DNA from: Streptomyces fildesensis | GTDB lineage: Bacteria; Actinomycetota; Actinomycetes; Streptomycetales; Streptomycetaceae | NCBI RefSeq assembly: GCF_016107395.1 | Contig: NZ_JAAIKO010000004.1 | Location: 248,001-312,000 of the forward strand | Reading direction: 5' to 3' | Length of the DNA: 64,000 nt | Shown: positions 1 through 9,173 of the stretch, piece by piece | Layout of the letters: each line of letters opens with the position of its first letter | Position numbering within the stretch: position 1 is the stretch's first letter | Position numbers and translations under genes: made by a program | The notes under the pieces: generated by a model | What the model was told of the DNA's origin: nothing | Database searches by the model: none | Seen by the model: only the letters and a program-made list of their open reading frames with translations

Positions 1-576
1 TTCATCCAGATCGACACCACGAATGTGCTGTTCATCGTGGGTGGTGCCTTCGCGGGCCTGGAGAAGATCATCGAATCGCGGGCCGGCGCCAAGGGCATCG
101 GCTTCGGCGCGACGATCCGCTCCAAGCGCGAGATCCAGGCCGCGAACCAGTTCCAGGAGATCATGCCGGAGGACCTGGTGAAGTTCGGGATGATTCCCGA
201 GTTCATCGGCCGGCTGCCGGTCATCACCTCCGTCCACAACCTGGACCGTGAGGCGCTGCTGCAGATCCTCGTGGAGCCGAAGAACGCCCTGGTGAAGCAG
301 TACCAGAAGCTCTTCGAACTCGACGGTGTGGAGCTGGAGTTCGAGCACAGCGCGCTGGAAGCCATCGCCGACCAGGCGATCCTCCGCCAGACCGGCGCGC
401 GCGGGTTGCGCGCCATCATGGAGGAGGTGCTGATGTCCGTGATGTACGAGGTGCCGTCCCGCAAGGACGTCGCCCGCGTCGTCATCACCGACGAGGTCGT
501 GCACTCCAACGTCAACCCGACCCTGGTGCCGCGCGAGCCGCGCATCATCGGCAAGGGCGAGCAGAAGAGCGCATAG
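1..576 (+). CDS. clpX: ClpX, ATPase subunit of ClpXP protease (3' part)
   Basis: Frame 1 is open from the first base, so the gene starts upstream; 191 C-terminal codons are present. ClpX is an AAA+ unfoldase that feeds substrates into ClpP in the cytoplasm. Visible: the strand reading [21 protein letters not shown], the IGFGA loop that docks on ClpP, the arginine-finger region [10 protein letters not shown], and the sensor-2 helix [12 protein letters not shown]. The C-terminal small AAA domain is complete. A perfect hairpin follows the stop by 19 nt. The fragment is colinear with ClpX throughout, with no frameshift. Confidence 0.97.
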   Translation, partial: FIQIDTTNVLFIVGGAFAGLEKIIESRAGAKGIGFGATIRSKREIQAANQFQEIMPEDLVKFGMIPEFIGRLPVITSVHNLDREALLQILVEPKNALVKQYQKLFELDGVELEFEHSALEAIADQAILRQTGARGLRAIMEEVLMSVMYEVPSRKDVARVVITDEVVHSNVNPTLVPREPRIIGKGEQKSA

Positions 577-594
577 CGCTCACCGGCTGACATC

Positions 595-630
595 GAAGGG
601 GGCGCCCGGCAACTGCCGGGCGCCCCCTTC
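595..630. terminator. Bidirectional hairpin terminator, clpX / 659-1456 gene
   Basis: Perfect 16-bp inverted repeat (595-610 with 615-630) around the loop AACT. It lies between two convergent genes, so it can serve both. There is no long T-run, as is common in Streptomyces. Confidence 0.85.
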
Positions 631-658
631 GCTTTGTACGGCTACCGCACGGGTGCGG

Positions 659-1456
659 CTACTTCTTGACGCGGATCTCGCTGCGGATCTTGGCCGTGGT
701 GTTCGCCCACTCGGAGGCGGAGGGCGGCGTGGACGTACCGCTGAGGTCGATGTTGATGTACATCGAGATCATCACGGTGCTGTCGTCGCCCCAGACGCAG
801 TAGGGCATGGACGAGCCGCCGCCGGCGCACTTCATCACGGCGCCGTCGAATCCGGCGGGGTGCTGCTCGGTGGCCTCGGCGCCGCTCTTGCTGAGACCGC
901 TCGAAAGGATCTTGTCGACCGCGGCCTTGGGGTCCGTGACATTGCCCTCGCCGCCGGAGAGGGAGACCGTCTCCTTGTCCGACTTGTACGTGCCCCGCAC
1001 GCTGGTCGGGTCGGTGATGCCGGCGTCCGACTTGCCCGTCTCGGGGGTGCCGATGTTCTCCGACGACTTGGTGTACTTGCCGTCGGCGATCTTCTCCGGG
1101 AAGGCGATCTTGTAGCCGCCGCCACTGCCGCTGGAACCGCCGCTGGTGGCGAAGTAGATGCCCCCGCCGATGGCGGCGAGCACCACGACACCGATGACCA
1201 CGCCGACGGTCTTGCTCCTGCCCTGGGGCGGCTGCGGCGGGTAACCCGGCTGCTGGCCGGGCTGCTGGCCGTTCCAGCCCTGCTGCGGCTGCTGGGGCTG
1301 CTGCGGGTAACCCTGCTGCTGCGGCCAGCCCTGCTGGGGCTGCTGCGGCTGCTGGGGGTAGCCGCCGTATCCGGGCTGGGGCTGCGGCTGGCCGTAGGGC
1401 TGCTGAGGCGGCTGCTGCGGCTGGCCGTAACCCGGCGGCGGCTGGTTGTAGCTCAT
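659..1456 (-). CDS. Pro/Gln/Tyr-rich single-pass membrane protein, paralogue of the gene at 1546-2472
   Basis: 265 residues. The N-terminal ~80 residues are a low-complexity Q/P/G/Y tract starting MSYNQPPPGYGQ. One membrane segment follows (about residues 84-105, VGVVIGVVVLAAIGGGIYFA), then a Gly/Ser linker and a predicted exported domain of about 150 residues. That domain has two cysteines (in AVMKC and MPYCVWGDD), probably a disulphide. The start ATG has a GAGGGG site upstream. The same plan (cytosolic PQ tail, one helix, exported domain) and the shared AVMKC...P-C-W motifs identify the upstream gene as a paralogue. Function is unknown. The tail resembles those of many actinobacterial envelope proteins but is not diagnostic. 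Confidence 0.85.
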   Translation of the reverse strand: MSYNQPPPGYGQPQQPPQQPYGQPQPQPGYGGYPQQPQQPQQGWPQQQGYPQQPQQPQQGWNGQQPGQQPGYPPQPPQGRSKTVGVVIGVVVLAAIGGGIYFATSGGSSGSGGGYKIAFPEKIADGKYTKSSENIGTPETGKSDAGITDPTSVRGTYKSDKETVSLSGGEGNVTDPKAAVDKILSSGLSKSGAEATEQHPAGFDGAVMKCAGGGSSMPYCVWGDDSTVMISMYINIDLSGTSTPPSASEWANTTAKIRSEIRVKK

Positions 1457-1501
1457 GTGTGGGTGATTCCCCTCGTGGAACGTACGTCTTGCTTCGTGTG
1501 A

Positions 1502-1531
1502 CCGTGACCGCGTACCGCTAGGTGGTCACGG
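1502..1531 (-). terminator. Hairpin between the two paralogous PQ-rich genes
   Basis: Inverted repeat CCGTGACC/GGTCACGG (1502-1509, 1524-1531) with a 14-nt loop, in the 89-bp gap between tandem minus-strand genes. It could be a weak terminator or a processing site that sets the ratio of the two products. Confidence 0.4.
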
Positions 1532-1545
1532 CCTGCTGCGTCGGT

Positions 1546-2472
1546 CTACTTGATCTCGACGCGGGCGTCCTTGCGCACCTTCGCTGTGGTGGCCGCGGTG
1601 TCGCTGATGCTGGGGCCGCTGCCGGTGAGGGCGGCGATCGGGTCGACGACCATGACCATGGCCACGGTGCTGCGGTCGGACCAGATGCACAGCGGCACAT
1701 CCGCGCTCTTCACCGGTGAGGTGCTGGTGGTGGGCGCCTTGAACCTGACGATCTGGCACTTCATGACGGCGCCGCCGTCGAGCCCGTCCGGCGTGACCTT
1801 CTCCGGGGTCCCGACGAGCTCGGCGTCACCCTCCTTGGTGATGTCCTTCGTGCCGCTGACGAAGAGCGCGTCCACCTCCCGCCCGGGATCGGCGACCGTG
1901 CCCCACACGCCCCTGAACAGCATCTTCTTCTTGGTGCTGTTCTCGTAACTGCCGCCCGCCGGCTCCGGGTTGACGACTCCGGGCACGTCCCTCATCTCGG
2001 TCTTGCTGTCGTCGTCCAGCGGGTCCTTGAGCTGGAAGTCACCGGCGACGGTCTGCGGAGCGGTCAGCTTGTACTTCTTGCCGTCGTCGCTTCCGCTGCC
2101 CTTGTTGCCGCCGGTGGTGCCGCCGCTGCTGCTGACCGTGCCCTTGTCCGCGTCCCCGCCATGGAAGAGCGCGAAGGCGCCCCCACCGATCGCGGCGACG
2201 ACGACCACGGCGGCGATGACGATCCACACCGTGTTCTTCTTGCCGGGCGGCGGCTGCGGCGGATAGCCGCCGAAGCCCTGCTGCGGCTGCTGTCCGTACG
2301 GGCCGGTCTGCGGGGGGACCTGCGCCGGGTAGCCGTACCCGGGCTGCTGAGGCTGCTGTCCGTAGCCGCCCTGCTGGGGCTGGCCGTATCCGCCGGGCTG
2401 CTGCGGCTGCTGCCCGTAGGGGTTCGGCTGCCCGCCGTAGCCGGGATCGGGCGGCGGTTGGTTGTAGCTCAT
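1546..2472 (-). CDS. Pro/Gln/Gly-rich single-pass membrane protein, upstream paralogue
   Basis: 308 residues from the ATG at 2472, chosen because GGAGGGG lies 8 nt upstream and because it gives the same MSYNQPPP start as the paralogue; an in-frame start further upstream has no such support. Architecture: PQG-rich cytosolic tail (~1-100), one membrane helix (VWIVIAAVVVVAAIGGGAFALF), Gly/Ser/Lys linker, and a folded exported domain with the shared cysteine pair (GAVMKC... PLCIWSDRSTVAMVM). It is probably a tandem duplication of the 659-1456 gene. The promoter would lie in the 120-bp gap shared with divergent valS. No function is assigned. Confidence 0.85.
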   Translation of the reverse strand: MSYNQPPPDPGYGGQPNPYGQQPQQPGGYGQPQQGGYGQQPQQPGYGYPAQVPPQTGPYGQQPQQGFGGYPPQPPPGKKNTVWIVIAAVVVVAAIGGGAFALFHGGDADKGTVSSSGGTTGGNKGSGSDDGKKYKLTAPQTVAGDFQLKDPLDDDSKTEMRDVPGVVNPEPAGGSYENSTKKKMLFRGVWGTVADPGREVDALFVSGTKDITKEGDAELVGTPEKVTPDGLDGGAVMKCQIVRFKAPTTSTSPVKSADVPLCIWSDRSTVAMVMVVDPIAALTGSGPSISDTAATTAKVRKDARVEIK

Positions 2473-2580
2473 GTGACTCGTCCCCTCCGTAAACGACCGT
2501 GCACCCATCCTTCCGGATGTCTTACCCGCCGCTTACGCCGGGCCCGCTACGGCTTCGTAACGAGCGGTGCGGGGCGCCCG

Positions 2581-2592
2581 TAGAATGACGGG
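2581..2592 (+). promoter_or_regulatory. -10 element giving a leaderless valS mRNA
   Basis: TAGAAT at 2581-2586 is followed by 6 nt and then the GTG start. No Shine-Dalgarno sequence lies at a useful distance. The predicted transcript starts at or beside the start codon. No good -35 is seen. Confidence 0.5.
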
Positions 2593-5223
2593 GTGACCGA
2601 CAACTCTCAGCGCAGCCCCCATGGCGGGCCGAACAGCACCCCCGAACTGCCGACCGCGTACGTGCCGGCCGAGGTAGAGGGGAAGCTGTACGAGCGCTGG
2701 GTGGAGCGTGGGTACTTCGAGGCCGACGCCAAGAGCGACAAGCCGCCCTACACGATCGTCATCCCGCCGCCGAACGTCACGGGCAGCCTGCACCTGGGGC
2801 ACGCCTTCGAGCACACGATCATCGACTCGCTGACCCGCCGCAAGCGCATGCAGGGGTACGAGACGCTGTGGCAGCCCGGCATGGACCACGCCGGCATCGC
2901 CACCCAGAACGTCGTCGAGCGCGAGCTGGCCAAGGAGGGCAAGTCCCGCCACGACCTGGGCCGCGAGGCGTTCGTCGAGAAGGTCTGGCAGTGGAAGGAA
3001 GAGTCCGGCGGCCAGATCTCCGGCCAGATGCGCCGCCTCGGCGACGGCGTCGACTGGTCGCGTGAGCGCTTCACCATGGACGAAGGCCTCTCGCAGTCCG
3101 TCCAGACCATCTTCAAGAAGCTCTACGACGACGAGCTGATCTACCGCGCCGAGCGCATCATCAACTGGTGCCCGCGCTGTCTGACCGCCATCTCGGACAT
3201 CGAGGTGGAGTACCAGGACGACGACGGCGAGCTCGTCTCGATCCGCTACGGCGAGGGCGACAACGCCATCGTCGTCGCCACCACCCGCGCCGAGACGATG
3301 CTCGGTGACACCGCCGTCGCCGTCCACCCGGACGACGAGCGCTACGCGCACCTGGTCGGCACCGAGATCGAACTGCCGCTCACCGGGCGCCGGATCCCGA
3401 TCGTCGCGGACGAGCACGTGGACCCGGAGTTCGGCACCGGCGCCGTCAAGGTGACCCCGGCGCACGACCCGAACGACTTCGAGATCGGCCGCCGGCACGA
3501 CCTGCCGAACCTCAGCGTCATGAACGAGCGGGCGATCATCACCGTCCCGGGCCCCTTCGAGGGCCTGGACCGGCTCGAAGCCCGCAGCGCCATCGTCGCG
3601 GCCCTGCGCGCCGAGGGCCGGATCGTCGCCGAGAAGCGCCCGTACTCGCACTCGGTGGGGCACTGCTCGCGCTGCAAGACGACCATCGAGCCCCGGCTGT
3701 CGCTGCAGTGGTGGGTCAAGGTCGGCCCGCTGGCCCAGGCCGCCGGTGACGCGGTCCGCGACGGCCGGGTGAAGATCCACCCCAAGGAGATGGAGTCCCG
3801 CTACTTCAGCTGGGTCGACAACCTCCACGACTGGTGCATCTCGCGCCAGCTCTGGTGGGGCCACCGCATCCCGGTCTGGTACGGCCCGGCCGGCGAGGTC
3901 GTCTGCGTCGGCCCCGACGAACTGCCGCCCACCGGTGAGGGCTGGACGCAGGACACCGACGTGCTCGACACGTGGTTCTCGTCGGGCCTGTGGCCGTTCT
4001 CCACGCTGGGCTGGCCCGAGCAGACCGAGTCGCTGGAGAAGTTCTATCCCAACTCGGTGCTGGTCACCGGCTACGACATCCTCTTCTTCTGGGTCGCCCG
4101 GATGATGATGTTCGGCCTGTACGCGATGGACGGCACCCCGCCGTTCCACACCATCGCCCTGCACGGCATGGTCCGCGACCAGTTCGGCAAGAAGATGTCG
4201 AAGTCCTTCGGCAACGCGGTCAACCCGCTGGAATGGATGGACAAGTACGGCTCCGACGCCGTCCGCTTCACCCTGGCCCGCGGCGCCAACCCCGGTGTGG
4301 ACGTGCCGATCGGCGAGGACTGGGTCCAGGCCTCCGGCAAGTTCACCAACAAGATCTGGAACGCGACCCGCTTCGCGCTCATGAACGGCGCGACGGTCGA
4401 GGGTGAACTCCCGCCCGTCGAGGAGATGTCGGCCACCGACCGCTGGGTGCTGTCCCGGCTCAACGCGGTCGTCGCCGAAGTGGACGCGCTCTACGAGGAC
4501 TACCAGTTCTCCAAGCTCTCCGAGGCGCTCTACCACTTCGCGTGGGACGAGGTCTTCGACTGGTACGTCGAGCTGTCGAAGACCACCTTCTTCGCGGGCG
4601 GCCGCGGCGCCGAGGTCTCCGGCCGGGTGCTCGGCGAGGTGCTGGACGTGCTGCTGCGGCTGCTGCACCCGGTGGTCCCGTTCGTCACCGAGACGCTGTG
4701 GACCACGCTCACCGGCGCCGAGTCGGTCGTCGTCGCCGACTGGCCGAAGGACAGCGGCTTCCGGGACGCGGCGGCCGAGAAGGAGATCGCCGGCGTTCAG
4801 CAGGTGGTCACCGAGGTCCGCAGGTTCCGCGCCGACCAGGGCCTGCAGCCCGGCCAGAAGGTCCCCGCGCAGCTCACGCTGCCGGGCGCGCTGGCGGCCC
4901 ACGAGGCGCCGATCCGGCAGCTGCTGCGCCTGCAGCCGGCCGGTGCCGGCTTCAGCGCCACCGCGACCCTCCCGGTCGCCGGCGGCACCGTCGCGATGGA
5001 CCTGTCCGGCACGATCGACGTCGAGGCCGAGCGCAAGCGGCTGACCAAGGACATCGGGCTGGCCGAGAAGGAGAAGGCGCAGGCGCTGGGCAAGCTCGGC
5101 AACGAGGCGTTCCTCGCCAAGGCGCCCGAGCACGTCGTGGACAAGCTCCGCACCCGGCTGGCGACGGCCGAGGCGGACATCGCCCGCATCACCGCCCAGC
5201 TGGACGGCCTGCCGCAGGGCTGA
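2593..5223 (+). CDS. valS: Valyl-tRNA synthetase
   Basis: 876 residues, class Ia aminoacyl-tRNA synthetase charging tRNA-Val in the cytoplasm. The HIGH signature is HLGH (residues 67-70, in [18 protein letters not shown]). KMSKS is intact at about 534-538. The CP1 editing domain carries the [17 protein letters not shown] and [16 protein letters not shown] stretches. A C-terminal coiled-coil arm ([20 protein letters not shown]...) is typical of ValRS. The GTG start agrees with the -10 spacing and the family N terminus. folC follows after a strong terminator with its own promoter. No T-box leader is possible because almost no 5' UTR is predicted. Confidence 0.97.
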   Translation: MTDNSQRSPHGGPNSTPELPTAYVPAEVEGKLYERWVERGYFEADAKSDKPPYTIVIPPPNVTGSLHLGHAFEHTIIDSLTRRKRMQGYETLWQPGMDHAGIATQNVVERELAKEGKSRHDLGREAFVEKVWQWKEESGGQISGQMRRLGDGVDWSRERFTMDEGLSQSVQTIFKKLYDDELIYRAERIINWCPRCLTAISDIEVEYQDDDGELVSIRYGEGDNAIVVATTRAETMLGDTAVAVHPDDERYAHLVGTEIELPLTGRRIPIVADEHVDPEFGTGAVKVTPAHDPNDFEIGRRHDLPNLSVMNERAIITVPGPFEGLDRLEARSAIVAALRAEGRIVAEKRPYSHSVGHCSRCKTTIEPRLSLQWWVKVGPLAQAAGDAVRDGRVKIHPKEMESRYFSWVDNLHDWCISRQLWWGHRIPVWYGPAGEVVCVGPDELPPTGEGWTQDTDVLDTWFSSGLWPFSTLGWPEQTESLEKFYPNSVLVTGYDILFFWVARMMMFGLYAMDGTPPFHTIALHGMVRDQFGKKMSKSFGNAVNPLEWMDKYGSDAVRFTLARGANPGVDVPIGEDWVQASGKFTNKIWNATRFALMNGATVEGELPPVEEMSATDRWVLSRLNAVVAEVDALYEDYQFSKLSEALYHFAWDEVFDWYVELSKTTFFAGGRGAEVSGRVLGEVLDVLLRLLHPVVPFVTETLWTTLTGAESVVVADWPKDSGFRDAAAEKEIAGVQQVVTEVRRFRADQGLQPGQKVPAQLTLPGALAAHEAPIRQLLRLQPAGAGFSATATLPVAGGTVAMDLSGTIDVEAERKRLTKDIGLAEKEKAQALGKLGNEAFLAKAPEHVVDKLRTRLATAEADIARITAQLDGLPQG

Positions 5224-5248
5224 CCCGCGGCACCACCCGGACCTCGGG

Positions 5249-5289
5249 ACGCGGGGGCCGGCCCGTTCGCCACGGGCCGGCCCCCGCGT
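5249..5289 (+). terminator. valS terminator
   Basis: Perfect 18-bp stem (5249-5266 with 5272-5289) with a 5-nt loop, 25 nt after the valS stop and before the folC promoter. Confidence 0.85.
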
Positions 5290-5360
5290 CCGTCGCGTTC
5301 TCCGGGGCGCGCGCGGTGCGCCGCCCGCTCACCCGGGCATGTGGACCCGCACCGGCTCCG

Positions 5361-5373
5361 TAGACTGGGCGGC
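5361..5373 (+). promoter_or_regulatory. -10 element giving a leaderless folC mRNA
   Basis: TAGACT at 5361-5366, then 7 nt, then GTG at 5374. This spacing argues against the earlier in-frame GTG at 5341, which would lie upstream of the promoter. Confidence 0.5.
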
Positions 5374-6900
5374 GTGAGCGAGCACCCCCAGAACGACGAC
5401 GCGGCAGCAAACCTGTTCGACGAGACCCCGGACGACGACGCCCCCGACGGCGGGCCCGTCCGGGAAGCCGACATGGCGGTGATCGAGGCAGGCAGCCGTA
5501 CCCTGCGCACGCCCGTCCCGCTCACGCCGGACGACGGCGTACCGGCCCCGCCCAAGGACCCCGCGACCGAGCGTGAGCTGCGGGAGATCGAGGGGGAGCT
5601 GACCGGGCGCTGGCCCGAGACGAAGCTGGAGCCGTCGCTCGACCGGATGACCGCACTCATGGACATCCTGGGCGAGCCGCAGCGCACCTACCCGGCCATC
5701 CACATCACCGGGACCAACGGCAAGACCAGCACCGCCCGCATGGTCGAGCAGCTGCTGCTCGGCTTCCATCTGCGCACCGGCCGCTACACCAGCCCGCACG
5801 TGCAGGCGATGACCGAGCGGATCAGCCTGGACGGGCAGCCGATCAGCGCCGAGAAGTTCATCGAGACGTACCGCGACATCCAGCCGTACATCGAGATGAC
5901 GGACGACGCGCAGCCGCACCGGCTGTCGTTCTTCGAGGTGCTCACCGCGATGGCCTACGCGGCCTTCGCCGATGCGCCCGTCGATGTCGCGGTCGTCGAG
6001 GTCGGCATGGGCGGCAGCTGGGACGCCACCAACGTGATCGACGGCTCGGTCGCCGTCGTCACCCCGATCGCGCTCGACCACACCGACCGGCTCGGCACGA
6101 CGCCCGGCGAGATCGCCGTGGAGAAGTCCGGGATCATCAAGAAGGACGCGACCGTCGTGCTGTCCCAGCAGCCCGTCGACGCCGCGACCGTGCTGCTCAA
6201 GCACGCCGTCGAGGTCGACGCGACGGTGGCCCGCGAGGGCATGGAGTTCGGTGTCGTGCACCGCGAGATCGCGGTCGGCGGCCAGCTGCTGACACTGCGC
6301 GGCCTCGGTGGCGAGTACGAGCAGATCTTCCTGCCGCTGCACGGCGAGCACCAGGCGCAGAACGCCGCGGTCGCGCTGGCGGCCGTCGAGGCGTTCTTCG
6401 GCATCGGCACCACACGGGTCGGCTCGCTGGACATCGACACCATCCGCGGTGCCTTCGCGTCCGTCACGTCGCCGGGCCGTCTGGAGATCATCCGGCGCAG
6501 CCCGACCGTCGTCCTGGACGCCGCGCACAACCCGGCCGGCGCGCGGGCGGCGGCTGCCGCGGTCAGCGAGGTCTTCGATTTCACCCATCTGGTGGGGGTC
6601 GTCGGTCCGAGTGCGGAGAAGGACGTCCGCGGGCTGCTGGAGGCGTTCGAGCCGGTGCTCGCGGAGATCGTGGTGACCCGGAACTCGACCAGCCGGGCGA
6701 TGGACGTGGACGCGCTGGCGGCGCTGGCCGTCGAGGTCTTCGGGGACGACCGGGTGCAGGTCGAGGCGCGGCTGGACGACGCCATCGAGGCCGCGATCAC
6801 CCTCGCCGAGGACGAGGGCGCGTACTCGGGGGCGGGCGTGCTGGTCACCGGATCGGTGTTCACCGTGGGAGAGGCCCGGCTGCTGCTGGGCCGGAAGTGA
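5374..6900 (+). CDS. folC: Folylpolyglutamate synthase / dihydrofolate synthase
   Basis: 508 residues. A Mur-ligase-family enzyme that adds glutamate to dihydropteroate and folates using ATP. The P-loop ITGTNGKTSTARMVEQ is preceded by an unusual acidic/proline N-terminal extension of about 90 residues. Other visible motifs are the Mur-ligase central stretch with VAVVEVGMGGSWDATN and TPIALDHTDRLG (metal/ATP site), then VLDAAHNPAGARAAA in the C-terminal domain. The GTG at 5374 is chosen from the -10 spacing. The downstream DUF4233 gene starts 9 nt after the stop, so the two are co-transcribed, as is usual in actinobacteria. Confidence 0.95.
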   Translation: MSEHPQNDDAAANLFDETPDDDAPDGGPVREADMAVIEAGSRTLRTPVPLTPDDGVPAPPKDPATERELREIEGELTGRWPETKLEPSLDRMTALMDILGEPQRTYPAIHITGTNGKTSTARMVEQLLLGFHLRTGRYTSPHVQAMTERISLDGQPISAEKFIETYRDIQPYIEMTDDAQPHRLSFFEVLTAMAYAAFADAPVDVAVVEVGMGGSWDATNVIDGSVAVVTPIALDHTDRLGTTPGEIAVEKSGIIKKDATVVLSQQPVDAATVLLKHAVEVDATVAREGMEFGVVHREIAVGGQLLTLRGLGGEYEQIFLPLHGEHQAQNAAVALAAVEAFFGIGTTRVGSLDIDTIRGAFASVTSPGRLEIIRRSPTVVLDAAHNPAGARAAAAAVSEVFDFTHLVGVVGPSAEKDVRGLLEAFEPVLAEIVVTRNSTSRAMDVDALAALAVEVFGDDRVQVEARLDDAIEAAITLAEDEGAYSGAGVLVTGSVFTVGEARLLLGRK

Positions 6901-6909
6901 GGCGGCACG

Positions 6910-7245
6910 ATGCGGACCTTGTGCGCGAGCACCCTGATCGGTGAGTTCTTCGTGATCGGCTTCGCCGGTCTCGTCGCGATGAAGCAGGACGATCTGACGG
7001 CCGGCACGGTGTGGGCGGTGTGCGGCGCAGGGATGCTGCTGTGCGTGCTGCTGTGCGGCATGCTGTCCCGCCCCGGGGCCCTCGCGGTCGGCTGGGCGCT
7101 GCAGATCGCTCTGGTCGTGAGCGGCTACTGGGTCGGGACGATGTACTTCCTGGGCGTGGTCTTCGCGGCCCTGTGGTGGGCCTCCGTCCACTACGGCCGG
7201 AAGATCGACGAGGCCAAGGCGAGGCACTCGGCGCAGGTGGCCTGA
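6910..7245 (+). CDS. DUF4233 family small membrane protein
   Basis: 111 residues, nearly all hydrophobic, with about four membrane helices (for example LIGEFFVIGFAGLVAM, TVWAVCGAGMLLCVLLCGML, LAVGWALQIALVVSGYWVG, MYFLGVVFAALWWASV) and a short basic cytosolic tail. Its place directly after folC and before ndk is characteristic of the DUF4233 family in actinobacteria. The role is unknown; the fixed link with folC suggests folate or nucleotide physiology, but that is inference. Confidence 0.85.
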   Translation: MRTLCASTLIGEFFVIGFAGLVAMKQDDLTAGTVWAVCGAGMLLCVLLCGMLSRPGALAVGWALQIALVVSGYWVGTMYFLGVVFAALWWASVHYGRKIDEAKARHSAQVA

Positions 7246-7295
7246 CCACGCCTTGTAATGTCGTCATACCCGTCACCGTCAGTAGGAGCCGTACC

Positions 7296-7709
7296 GTGAG
7301 CCAGCGCACCCTTGTCCTTCTCAAGCCGGACGCCGTCCGCCGCGGCCTGATCGGCGAGATCATCGGCCGGATCGAGCGCAAGGCAGGCTGGACGATCGGC
7401 GCCCTCGAACTGCGCACGCTCGATCTCGGCACCCTGGAGCAGCACTACGCCGAGCACGTCGGCCGCCCGTTCTACGAGCCGCTGATGGAGTTCATGGCCT
7501 CGGGCCCGTCCGTGGCGCTGGTCGTCGAGGGCGAGCGCGTCGTCGAGGGCGTACGGGCGCTGGCCGGCCCCACCGACCCGATCGCCGCCGCCCCCGGCTC
7601 CATTCGCGGGGATTTCGGCAGCATCGTGCGCGAGAACCTCATCCACGCCTCGGACTCCCCGGAGTCCGCCGAGCGGGAGATCAAGCTCTTCTTCCCGGGC
7701 CTGGTCTGA
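7296..7709 (+). CDS. ndk: Nucleoside diphosphate kinase
   Basis: 137 residues, the normal bacterial length. Transfers the gamma phosphate between nucleoside triphosphates and diphosphates through a phosphohistidine. The catalytic His is in NLIHASDS near residue 116, and the conserved opening TLVLLKPDAVRRGLIGEI is present. The GTG start has AGGAG at 7284-7288, 7 nt upstream, unlike the leaderless neighbours. Confidence 0.97.
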   Translation: MSQRTLVLLKPDAVRRGLIGEIIGRIERKAGWTIGALELRTLDLGTLEQHYAEHVGRPFYEPLMEFMASGPSVALVVEGERVVEGVRALAGPTDPIAAAPGSIRGDFGSIVRENLIHASDSPESAEREIKLFFPGLV

Positions 7710-7808
7710 ACAATCGGCCCGCCGTCCCGCTTCCGGGTGTATGCGCTGACCGGCTGTACCCCTTCTGACCTGCGGTGAAGGCTCGTCGACTGACGCCCAA
7801 TCAGCTCA

Positions 7809-7836
7809 GAGGCGACCGGGGAAATCCGGTCGCCTC
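7809..7836 (+). terminator. Hairpin downstream of ndk
   Basis: Perfect 11-bp inverted repeat (7809-7819, 7826-7836) with a 6-nt loop, 100 nt past the ndk stop. It probably insulates ndk from the mre operon. Confidence 0.6.
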
Positions 7837-7857
7837 CGGCATATGCAACGCATTATC

Positions 7858-7884
7858 GGGAACCAATCTCTCCGACACGTCGTC
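7858..7884 (+). promoter_or_regulatory. Candidate sigma-E (ECF) promoter upstream of mreB
   Basis: GGGAACC at 7858-7864 followed about 17 nt later by CGTC (7881-7884) fits the AAC ... CGTC pattern of Streptomyces sigma-E promoters. From memory, the S. coelicolor mre operon has a sigma-E-dependent promoter, which makes this plausible. The match is short. Confidence 0.45.
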
Positions 7885-7961
7885 ACCATTACCAGCGGAC
7901 GCTGTGTGTTCTGATGACAATGACGTCGGAACCCCGGACCCCGTGCCCCGTGGGGCGCGAC

Positions 7962-7967
7962 TACGAT
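7962..7967 (+). promoter_or_regulatory. Candidate vegetative -10 of mreB
   Basis: TACGAT fits TANNNT and would start transcription near 7974, about 35 nt before the mreB start. It contains the ATG at 7966, which is therefore unlikely to be a translation start. Confidence 0.4.
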
Positions 7968-8007
7968 GGAATCTCCGCTCAAGCTCGGGAAGGCCAGACG
8001 TATCCAC

Positions 8008-9045
8008 ATGGCGAACAACATGTCGTTCATCGGCCGTGACATGGCTGTCGACCTCGGGACTGCCAACACGCTGGTGTACGTCAGGGGTCGCGGGATCGTC
8101 CTCAACGAGCCCTCGGTCGTCGCCATCAACACGAACACCGGCGGCATCCTGGCGGTCGGCGCCGAGGCCAAGAAGATGATCGGCCGCACCCCGGGAAACA
8201 TTGTCGCGGTCCGCCCGCTGAAGGACGGCGTCATCGCCGACTTCGAGATCACCGAGCGGATGCTGCGCTACTTCATTCTCAAGATCCACAAGCGTCGTTA
8301 TCTGGCCCGCCCCCGCGTCGTCGTCTGCGTGCCCTCCGGCATCACCGGGGTCGAGCGACGCGCCGTCATCGAGGCCACCACCCAGGCCGGCGCCCGCCAG
8401 GTGCACATCATCGAGGAGCCGATGGCCGCCGCGATCGGCGCCGGGCTCCCGGTCCACGAGGCCACCGGCAACATGGTGGTCGACATCGGCGGCGGCACCA
8501 CCGAGGTCGCCGTGATCTCACTCGGCGGCATCGTCACCGCGCAGTCCATCAGGGTCGCCGGCGACGAGCTGGACAGTTCGATCATCCAGCACATCAAGAA
8601 GGAGTACAGCCTCCTGCTCGGCGAACGCAGCGCGGAGCAGATCAAACTCACCATCGGGTCGGCCTTCGACCCGAAGCTGGAGAAGGACGAGCACACCGAG
8701 ATCCGTGGCCGTGACCTGGTCAGTGGCCTGCCCAAGACGGTGGTGATCTCGGCCGCCGAGGTCCGCAAGGCCATCGAGGAGCCGGTCAACGCGATCGTCG
8801 ACGCGGTCAAGACGACGCTCGACAAGTGCCCGCCCGAACTCTCCGGCGACATCATGGACCGTGGCATCGTGCTGGCCGGCGGAGGAGCGATGCTCCGCGG
8901 GCTGGACGAGCGACTGCGGTACGAGACCGGAATGCCGATCCACATCGCGGAATCCCCGCTGGACTGCGTGGCGCTCGGCGCCGGCAAGTGCGTCGAGGAG
9001 TTCGAGGCGTTGCAGCAGGTTCTGGACGCCCAGCCGCGCAGATGA
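8008..9045 (+). CDS. mreB: Rod-shape/spore-wall actin homologue MreB
   Basis: 345 residues from ATG 8008; ATG 8020 ([20 protein letters not shown]) is the other candidate. An actin-like ATPase that polymerises under the membrane. In Streptomyces it acts mainly in sporulation septa and spore-wall thickening. Visible are the phosphate-1 loop [10 protein letters not shown], phosphate-2 [15 protein letters not shown], and the adenosine motif [18 protein letters not shown]. It heads the operon mreB-mreC-mreD-PBP2-rodA, with a 128-bp gap before mreC. The spacing of GGGAAGG to 8008 (14 nt) is long, so the exact start is uncertain. Confidence 0.96.
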   Translation: MANNMSFIGRDMAVDLGTANTLVYVRGRGIVLNEPSVVAINTNTGGILAVGAEAKKMIGRTPGNIVAVRPLKDGVIADFEITERMLRYFILKIHKRRYLARPRVVVCVPSGITGVERRAVIEATTQAGARQVHIIEEPMAAAIGAGLPVHEATGNMVVDIGGGTTEVAVISLGGIVTAQSIRVAGDELDSSIIQHIKKEYSLLLGERSAEQIKLTIGSAFDPKLEKDEHTEIRGRDLVSGLPKTVVISAAEVRKAIEEPVNAIVDAVKTTLDKCPPELSGDIMDRGIVLAGGGAMLRGLDERLRYETGMPIHIAESPLDCVALGAGKCVEEFEALQQVLDAQPRR

Positions 9046-9173
9046 GTTCGCAAGGTCCTGCGTGCGGGTGACTGCCCGCCGGCACGCGGGATCGTTCTCA
9101 CTGCGTCACACACTTCGACCGGCCGGGGACCGCAGCCGACCGGTCCGTTCGAGGAAGGCACGGACTGGCGCCC

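Noticed and set aside
2533..5133. Long open frame antisense to valS (and similar ones at 5329-7227, 10283-12655, 23480-26845)
   Set aside because: Shadow frames of high-GC genes: low-complexity Arg/Ala/Gly/Val composition with no family motif, opposite genes with clear domains.
5341..5373. GTG 5341 as the folC start
   Set aside because: It precedes the TAGACT -10 that matches the leaderless pattern for GTG 5374, and has no ribosome site.
7966..8007. ATG 7966 as the mreB start
   Set aside because: It lies inside the candidate -10 TACGAT, has no ribosome site, and adds residues absent from the MreB family.
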